The translations under genes and the position numbers were made by a program. This document shows, piece by piece, positions 23,211 through 27,999 of a stretch of DNA of 27,999 nucleotides (position 1 is the stretch's first letter; every line of letters begins with the position of its first letter). The DNA is from Bacteroidales bacterium M5 (GTDB lineage: Bacteria > Bacteroidota > Bacteroidia > Bacteroidales > Muribaculaceae): contig LUJP01000116.1 of NCBI GenBank assembly GCA_001689535.1, positions 1-27,999 of the forward strand. The letters run 5' to 3'. The notes below the pieces were generated by a model. That model saw nothing but the letters and a program-made list of their open reading frames with translations. It did not search any database and was not told the DNA's origin.

Positions 23211-24578
23211 ATGAAATATAGAATCACTTCACGCCTTGTGGCCCTGGCGGTATCGTTAACCGTAGTGTTCGGTGTCTCGGCTGAGAAAATCAGAGTGGCC
23301 TGTATGGGCAACAGCATCACCTATGGAGCCGGTATCGCTAACCGTGAGTCCAACAGTTATCCGGCACAGCTCGCATGGCTGCTCGGCGACGGCTATGACG
23401 TGAAAAATTTCGGACGCAACAGCGCCACAATGCTCTTCAAAGGGAATCTTCCTTATGTGAATACCGAAGAATTCAGCAATGCGTTGGCATTCAATCCCGA
23501 CATTGTTTTTCTTGGACTGGGCACAAATGACACGAAGCCGCAGAACATGCGTCATTTTGCCGATTTCAGTCACGACGCATCTCTGATTATTGATTCGCTC
23601 CGTTCGCTCCCGTCTCATCCGCGTGTTATTCTTCTTTCACCCATGCGGTGCTTTCTTCCGGCAGGAAGTGAGATTTCCGACAGTATAAACCAGCACGTGA
23701 TAGCTCCGGCTCTGCGCGCTTTGGCTTCAGAAAAGCATGTAGAACTTATAGACCTCTCCGCGTTTCCAGGTCAGGCTCTAGATGAATCGTTGATGCCCGA
23801 CCGTCTCCATCCGTCGTCGATCGGTGCGGGTATGCTCGCGCGCCGCCTCTATGATTACCTGCGCCCCGAGGGCTACGACCCCAATCCTGCCACACGTCCT
23901 GTTCCAGGCAATGAATATCGCTCCGGAGCCGGATGGAGGGAGGGGGCCGACTGGCACGCCGTGGCCCGTGAAATCTCCGATTCCCTTGCCGCCTCACCGG
24001 TCGACCTGCTGTTTATCGGCAATTCCATCACCCAGGGCTTCCAGGGCACTCGTCAGCTTGTCACATGGGGTCCGGGCCGTCAGGCTGTTGACGATATGTT
24101 TCCCGGTGTGCGCTGGCAGTCAGCCGGAATATCGGGCGACCGCACTCAGAATGTGCTCTGGCGCATTATCAACGGCGGCTACGGAAAGAGCTGTCCGAAA
24201 GTGGTGGTGATAACGATTGGAGTGAACAATGTGATAGCCGGCGATACTCCCGAACGTATTGCCGCCGGAGAAATAGCGGTTGCCGAGGCCGCAGCCAAAG
24301 AATTTCCGGGAGCATCCATCTTTCTTCTGGGCCCGTTGCCATGCGGCCATGAACCGTCGGACCCTCGACGGCTTGCCACCGACATGATACATTCTCTGGT
24401 AAGTAAAGCGCAGTTGCCGGCGGGAGTGAAGTATATCAATCCCACCTCATGGTTTGTGGATGAAGACAGCCGCTTTATTCCGGGGCTTTATGGCGGCGAC
24501 GGTATCCATCTCACGTCCGACGGATATAAAGCATGGCTCCGCGGGCTGGCTCCCTACATATCACCGGCTCTGAAATAA
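23211..24578 (+). CDS. Secreted protein with two tandem SGNH hydrolase domains
   Basis: SGNH hydrolases remove acetyl or other acyl groups, here probably from carbohydrates. The 455-residue protein has a signal peptide (cleavage near Ala24). The first domain (27-218) has the four blocks GNSITYG (Ser35), GRNSAT (68-73), GTNDT (Asn106) and DRLHPS (Asp197, His200). The second domain (about 262-455) repeats them as GNSITQG (Ser272), ISGDRT (307-312), GVNN (337-340) and DGIHLT (Asp430, His433). Both active sites look complete. The two halves are different in sequence, and the second resembles the acetylhydrolase type of GDSL proteins, so this is a fusion of two subfamilies. The flanking GH20 suggests teamwork in removing O-acetyl groups that block exoglycosidases; this is an inference. 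Confidence 0.9.
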   Translation: MKYRITSRLVALAVSLTVVFGVSAEKIRVACMGNSITYGAGIANRESNSYPAQLAWLLGDGYDVKNFGRNSATMLFKGNLPYVNTEEFSNALAFNPDIVFLGLGTNDTKPQNMRHFADFSHDASLIIDSLRSLPSHPRVILLSPMRCFLPAGSEISDSINQHVIAPALRALASEKHVELIDLSAFPGQALDESLMPDRLHPSSIGAGMLARRLYDYLRPEGYDPNPATRPVPGNEYRSGAGWREGADWHAVAREISDSLAASPVDLLFIGNSITQGFQGTRQLVTWGPGRQAVDDMFPGVRWQSAGISGDRTQNVLWRIINGGYGKSCPKVVVITIGVNNVIAGDTPERIAAGEIAVAEAAAKEFPGASIFLLGPLPCGHEPSDPRRLATDMIHSLVSKAQLPAGVKYINPTSWFVDEDSRFIPGLYGGDGIHLTSDGYKAWLRGLAPYISPALK

Positions 24579-24596
24579 TCATAAATTACAGCTCAT

Positions 24597-24636
24597 AACG
24601 AACGATGGCGAACCTCACGGCTCGCCATCGTTCGTT
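24597..24636. terminator. Strong hairpin between SGNH and AlbA_2 genes
   Basis: A 15-bp perfect stem (24597-24611 with 24622-24636, core CGAACGATGGCGA) surrounds a 10-base loop, 18 bases after the SGNH stop. There is no marked T run on either side. It probably ends the SGNH transcript. The next roughly 155 bases hold nothing I recognise. Confidence 0.65.
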
Positions 24637-24791
24637 GTGGCTATGTGTGTAACCAATGTTCATTCGTAATCTTTATCCGATGCAAAATTACTACTGTCCC
24701 GACAACCTTGCCATACCATATTTCAAGTATTTATTCGCGTTTTTCGGGCCATTGACTACACAAAAACGATTAGATGCCTACTCTTTTGCCG

Positions 24792-25478
24792 TTAAAAATC
24801 CGTGTCCGGACCACTTTCCGCGAACACAATGCGGAAAGTGCGGTCAGGGCCGAAACGGAAGTCAGCGACGCCCATGGCATATAGTGCCGTGACCGTATCA
24901 GATGCCGCAGCTTCCGACATCCGGGCCTCTTTCATAAGCTCGGCAAGCGAGGCTCCATTTTCACCGGCAGCCTCGAGGCTGCAGAGCAGTTGTCGCTGTG
25001 ACGGGTTGAGGCATACCACCGAATCTTCGCCCCGTTTTTTTCTTTCCCAGGCCTTCACCATAAGATCTGGAGCCAGAATGTTTTCATCGGCCACACGGAA
25101 ATAGGCATGCCAAGAGCCGTCGGCATGCCGGGCCATGACGCTGCGACCCGTGTGCGGCCGGATTTCGGCGCGAATCACCATCGCACCGTCCTCGGCCGTG
25201 AAGGCGGTGAATTCAACCGGCTGCGACGGACGGCAGTAGAGTTGCGCGGCCTGTTCCACCACATAGACATCTTCCTCATTGCGCACACCGGCTATGGTGC
25301 CGTTGTCCTTCACCCCAATGAGCAGACATCCGCCGCTATGGTTGGCAAACGCCGAAATGGAGCGCGCAATCTTGGCGGCGTCCGATATGAGATATTTGAA
25401 ATCCTGGCGCTCATGCTCTCCTTCCGCGACCGCGCGCCGCAGATAGAAGGCACCGCGCCGGGCCTTTATGTCTTTCAT
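24792..25478 (-). CDS. AlbA_2 (Schlafen-type) domain protein with C-terminal winged helix
   Basis: The 228-residue protein has an AlbA_2 domain in its first two thirds. Its marks are the acidic-aromatic start ERQDFKYLISD (23-33), the helix with SAFANHSGG (42-50) and the strand-turn LLIGVKDNGTIAGV (52-65). A FRVADENILAP element (127-137) follows, like the one that ends such domains. Family members are annotated as putative transcriptional regulators or ATP-binding proteins; the biochemical role is unsettled. Residues 158-220 (NPSQRQLLCSLEAAGENGASLAELMKEA region) look like a winged helix, supporting nucleic acid binding. Its ATG overlaps the luxS stop by four bases (ATGA), so translation is probably coupled to luxS. 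No signal peptide is seen. Function in relation to luxS is unknown. Confidence 0.8.
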   Translation of the reverse strand: MKDIKARRGAFYLRRAVAEGEHERQDFKYLISDAAKIARSISAFANHSGGCLLIGVKDNGTIAGVRNEEDVYVVEQAAQLYCRPSQPVEFTAFTAEDGAMVIRAEIRPHTGRSVMARHADGSWHAYFRVADENILAPDLMVKAWERKKRGEDSVVCLNPSQRQLLCSLEAAGENGASLAELMKEARMSEAAASDTVTALYAMGVADFRFGPDRTFRIVFAESGPDTDF

Positions 25479-25957
25479 TCTGGATAAGAGAGATTTTCCG
25501 GAGCCGGATTTTCAAGGACTTCCGTGAGATATCTTGAGGCGTCCCGTCGGGCGGCTTCGAGATCCATGAACGAATAGTTTCCGCAGTCGCGGGGAGTGGC
25601 GCCGGGAACCTCGCCTTCAAACGAGGATATGAACCGGAATGTCTCCCGCAGTAGCGGCAGGATGTCAGCGGGGGAGGGAGTGCCTTCCAGCAGCAGATAA
25701 TTTCCGGTGCAGCATCCCATCGGGCCCCAGTAGATGACTCTTTTACCCCACTGGGGATGGTTGCGCAGATATGTGGCTGCAAGGTGCTCCATGGCGTGGA
25801 GCGAACGCGGTGTGAGAGCCGGCTCGCGGTTGGGCTCGGTCATGCGGATGTCGAACGTGGTGACTTTGCCTCCTGAGGGCAGAGTGTCCACGCGCGACAC
25901 ATACACACCTCTGAGCAGTCTCAGATGGTCTATGGTGAAACTTGCTATCTTTTCCAT
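25475..25957 (-). CDS. luxS: S-ribosylhomocysteine lyase LuxS
   Basis: LuxS splits S-ribosylhomocysteine into homocysteine and DPD, the precursor of autoinducer-2. The 160-residue length is typical of the family. The metal site is complete: His54 and His58 in HAMEH, with catalytic Glu57, and Cys126 in RDCGNYSF. The catalytic cysteine is Cys82 in GPMGCCTG, and His11 in the N-terminal IDHLRL is also conserved. The N-terminus MEKIASFTIDH fits the family start. It lies 21 bp downstream of mtn, whose product makes its substrate, and overlaps the following AlbA_2 gene. The order mtn-luxS gives a complete two-step route from S-adenosylhomocysteine to homocysteine. Confidence 0.97.
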   Translation of the reverse strand: MEKIASFTIDHLRLLRGVYVSRVDTLPSGGKVTTFDIRMTEPNREPALTPRSLHAMEHLAATYLRNHPQWGKRVIYWGPMGCCTGNYLLLEGTPSPADILPLLRETFRFISSFEGEVPGATPRDCGNYSFMDLEAARRDASRYLTEVLENPAPENLSYPE

Positions 25958-25978
25958 TTTCGTAGGTCTCTTGTGGGT

Positions 25979-26680
25979 TCAATGGGCGCAGGTGTCTTCT
26001 GCAAGTTCATTGATTATGTGGCGCAGCAGCCCGAAGGTATGTTCCGGTGCCTCCTGCCAGAAGTTTTCATACTGTGCTATGTTGTCGTCGGCTCCGGGAG
26101 TGTCGGAAATCACCCTCATGCACGCGAAGGGCACATTGCGGATATAGCATACCTGAGCGATGGCTGCCGACTCCATGTCTACGGCGTCTACGTCGGGATA
26201 ATGGCTGCGGATGCCTTCGAGCACTTCGGGATCGGCCACAAACACATCGCCCGAGCATATCAGGCCGTGCTTCACGGTGTCGCCCTCCTGAAGGCATGCA
26301 AGGGAGTTCACGCGGCTGTCGGTATGGAAAAAGCGGGGACAGCCGGCGGCGTCGCCCCACTCTGTGCCGGGGCCGCACCACACGTCGTGGTAGGCCACGC
26401 GGGTGGCGACCACAATGTCGAGCACCCCGGCATTACCGCCGGTTCCTCCGGCCACACCGGTGTTGATGATAAGCTCGGGCCTGAAATTCTCTATCATCAC
26501 CATTGTTCCCAGAGCGGCGTTGACTTTGCCTATGCCGCACTTCATGGCTATGATATTTGTGGAGCCTACGGTTCCGCAATAAAATCCGTAACCGTCGATA
26601 TCCTTGGTGGTGCATTCGTTAAGAAGCGGGATGAGGAGATTGAGCTCCTTGTCCATCGCTACTATTATACCTATTTTCAT
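25979..26680 (-). CDS. mtnN: 5'-methylthioadenosine/S-adenosylhomocysteine nucleosidase
   Basis: The enzyme cleaves adenine from MTA and S-adenosylhomocysteine, giving methylthioribose and S-ribosylhomocysteine. I use the ATG at 26680, which gives 233 residues and the family N-terminus MKIGIIVAMDKE with catalytic Glu12. The frame is open 33 bases further upstream, but that would add a basic stretch not found in the family. Other marks are INTGVAGG, the nucleoside-binding VDAVDMESAAIAQ with its catalytic Glu, and VISDTPGADD with the purine-contacting Asp. It heads the mtn-luxS-AlbA_2 operon, 21 bp ahead of luxS. A TAAATTTG promoter box lies about 53 bases upstream of the start. Confidence 0.95.
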   Translation of the reverse strand: MKIGIIVAMDKELNLLIPLLNECTTKDIDGYGFYCGTVGSTNIIAMKCGIGKVNAALGTMVMIENFRPELIINTGVAGGTGGNAGVLDIVVATRVAYHDVWCGPGTEWGDAAGCPRFFHTDSRVNSLACLQEGDTVKHGLICSGDVFVADPEVLEGIRSHYPDVDAVDMESAAIAQVCYIRNVPFACMRVISDTPGADDNIAQYENFWQEAPEHTFGLLRHIINELAEDTCAH

Positions 26681-26732
26681 TGTGTGGCGTTTTTTGAGTT
26701 TGTATGCAGCCATAGTTATGGCAATGGGATTA

Positions 26733-26740
26733 CAAATTTA
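26733..26740 (-). promoter_or_regulatory. Probable -7 element of the mtn-luxS operon
   Basis: The minus strand reads TAAATTTG, a good -7 match. No TTG stands at the normal distance. The predicted start near 26726 gives a leader of about 45 bases to the chosen mtn ATG and places the upstream in-frame ATG (26713) within the leader. Confidence 0.5.
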
Positions 26741-26762
26741 GGGAAAATGCGGCCAACTCCGC

Positions 26763-26770
26763 TATTTTTG
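26763..26770 (+). promoter_or_regulatory. Probable -7 element of the esterase gene
   Basis: TATTTTTG followed by CA matches TAnnTTTG. It is only about 22 bases from the divergent mtn -7 box, so the two promoters would compete for the same DNA. No TTG is seen at the expected spacing. Confidence 0.45.
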
Positions 26771-26801
26771 CATGTAATCTTTAATTATATACCCGTCATC
26801 C

Positions 26802-27608
26802 ATGAAACAAATTTTTTCCGTTATGGTCTGCTGTCTGCTGGGAGCATCTGCCTTGGCCATCACTCCGCACAATGTCACGACTTCCCATGTGCCATCGCCC
26901 GCGCCGGTCAGTGTGGCTCTTCCCGCTTCATATGCCGACAGTGTATCGCAGCGTTACCCTGTGGTATATCTTCTGAACGGTCATGGCGGGAATGAGAAGT
27001 CGTGGAGCACGGTGATAGATCTTGACAGCATGGCCACGGCTTACAATACCATTATTGTTTGTCCGGCCGGTCTGAACTCATGGTACTGGAATTCTCCGGT
27101 GGATTCCACACTGCAGATGGAGGATTATATAATCAAAGATCTTGTGCCTTGGGTCGATGCCAGTTTCCGCACACGCGCCGACCGTTCGGCCAGGGCCATA
27201 TCCGGTTTCAGCATGGGCTGGCATGGGGCGCTGTGGCTTGCTACGCGTCATCCCGATGTCTTTGCCAACGCAGGCGCCTCAAGCGGCGGAGTGGATATCC
27301 GGCCGTTCCCCGCAAACTGGGACATGGCTCGCCGTCTCGGCCCGCGCGATGAAAATCCCGGACGCTGGGACAGCCACACGGTTATGACGGCGGTGGAAAA
27401 CCTGAAGCCGGGAATGCTGAATATCATATTCGATTGCGGCAGCGAGGACTTTTTCTATGAGGTGAACAATAATCTTCACCGCAAGCTTACTGAAATGGGC
27501 ATAGCTCACACGTATCTCACACAGCACGGCGCCCATAATGCCGCTTATTGGAACCGTGCCATCGTGCCGCAGTTCCAGTTTTTCCGTACTCAGTTCTACG
27601 TGGAGTGA
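26802..27608 (+). CDS. Secreted esterase, CE1/esterase-D-like alpha/beta hydrolase
   Basis: The protein would hydrolyse acetyl or aromatic esters on carbohydrates outside the cytoplasm. The 268-residue protein has a signal peptide (cleavage near Ala19). The fold starts at SVALPASYADS (37-47) and PVVYLLNGHGGNE (53-65), which carries the oxyanion-hole loop. The catalytic triad is Ser137 in the nucleophile elbow GFSMGWHG, Asp216 in CGSEDFF and His245 in GAHNAAYW. These are the marks of the feruloyl-esterase/esterase-D group (CE1-like). It could also be a general acyl esterase; the substrate cannot be read from sequence. It is monocistronic and divergent from mtn. Confidence 0.88.
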   Translation: MKQIFSVMVCCLLGASALAITPHNVTTSHVPSPAPVSVALPASYADSVSQRYPVVYLLNGHGGNEKSWSTVIDLDSMATAYNTIIVCPAGLNSWYWNSPVDSTLQMEDYIIKDLVPWVDASFRTRADRSARAISGFSMGWHGALWLATRHPDVFANAGASSGGVDIRPFPANWDMARRLGPRDENPGRWDSHTVMTAVENLKPGMLNIIFDCGSEDFFYEVNNNLHRKLTEMGIAHTYLTQHGAHNAAYWNRAIVPQFQFFRTQFYVE

Positions 27609-27999
27609 GCACGGCGTTCAGGCTGCTCATGCTTTCGCGTTTTGCGGCGTCGCTTTATCCCAAGCTCGCCGCCGGAAGATACTATCGCACTTTTACCGGC
27701 AGCTTACGCAGCCGGATGAAAAGATATCGCCGCTCCGCGGCTCCGAGGAGGGCCCATGAAATGCGTGGGCGTAAATAAATGGGTGTTAGTCTGGTGACTT
27801 ATGGCGTTCCTCGTCAGATTTTATCGCCGAGCTTTAGATGTATAGCGCAGGATGCGCGATTTCTTTACAACCGCCTGCGATAGCTGGCGGAAAGCGGGTT
27901 TTCATCCTCTCTGCGGCGAGCCTGGGAATGGCGATGCCGCGATGTGCGTAAGCTTGGGCTTCGGATATTTAGACACAGTTCCCCAATATTTGTTAACGC
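27609..27999. other. Noncoding right end of window
   Basis: No convincing gene is visible in these 391 bases. Short dyads occur: GCCCA/TGGGC with inner pairing (27752-27770) and GCGCA-gga-TGCGC (27845-27857), the latter followed by TTTCTTT. Short open frames here are unlike proteins. The composition does not resemble a truncated gene entering from the right edge. Confidence 0.4.

Noticed and set aside
26681..26713. Upstream ATG for mtn adding 11 residues
   Set aside because: The ATG at 26680 gives exactly the family N-terminus with Glu12; the added residues are basic and not found in the family.
25925..26995. Plus-strand open frame of 356 codons across mtn and the esterase start
   Set aside because: It lies antisense to mtn and then out of frame over the esterase gene, both of which have full catalytic motifs.

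Overview
The window looks like chromosomal DNA of a Bacteroidales bacterium, most likely a gut member of the Muribaculaceae. Three things suggest this. Several genes are preceded by the Bacteroidota promoter pattern (TTG, 20-21 bases, TAnnTTTG) and I saw no clear Shine-Dalgarno sequences at the starts I examined. Two proteins carry Bacteroidota-style lipoprotein signals. The content includes two GH20 hexosaminidases, a clostripain-type lipoprotein, an MG/TonB-plug protein and a luxS-mtn pair. The family-level placement is an inference. No mobile element, CRISPR array, rRNA or convincing tRNA was seen. The gene space is ordinary G+C-rich sequence except for one AT-richer two-gene islet at about 18.0-20.7 kb.

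Layout, left to right. A 9-bp tandem repeat lies ahead of dnaG (primase, +). Convergent to it is a two-gene operon (-): argR followed by an ArgC-like gene. Its intrinsic terminator lies inside the 3' end of the dnaG coding sequence. The ArgC-like protein has lost the catalytic cysteine, the active-site histidine region and part of the NADP-binding glycine motif. ychF (+) diverges from argR. After a structured 371-bp gap come recJ-recQ (-, recombination and repair) and guaD plus an MFS transporter (-, probably purine uptake and guanine deamination). Next are three minus-strand envelope genes: a clostripain-like lipoprotein, an MscS channel with an unusual insert, and a secreted GH20.

From 16.6 kb a divergent control region with a perfect 17-bp palindrome leads to a ROK glucokinase (+), closed by a 16-bp perfect hairpin. 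The AT-rich islet (+) then encodes a small secreted cysteine-containing protein of unknown function and a 732-residue MG-domain/TonB-plug protein without a barrel. A bidirectional terminator separates it from a second GH20 (-, lipoprotein with chitobiase-C and PA14 domains). A tandem two-domain SGNH hydrolase (+) follows. A three-gene operon (-) comes next: mtn, luxS and an AlbA_2/winged-helix protein, covering recycling of S-adenosylhomocysteine and AI-2 formation. A secreted CE1-like esterase (+) ends the coding part, and the last 391 bp show no gene.

Taken together, the window joins housekeeping DNA metabolism with genes for trimming host or dietary glycans. The GH20s remove terminal HexNAc, the SGNH and CE1-like enzymes remove ester groups, and glucokinase feeds hexose into the cell. 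The most unusual items are the argR-linked ArgC pseudoenzyme, the AT-rich secreted pair, the luxS-linked AlbA_2 gene and the MscS insertion.
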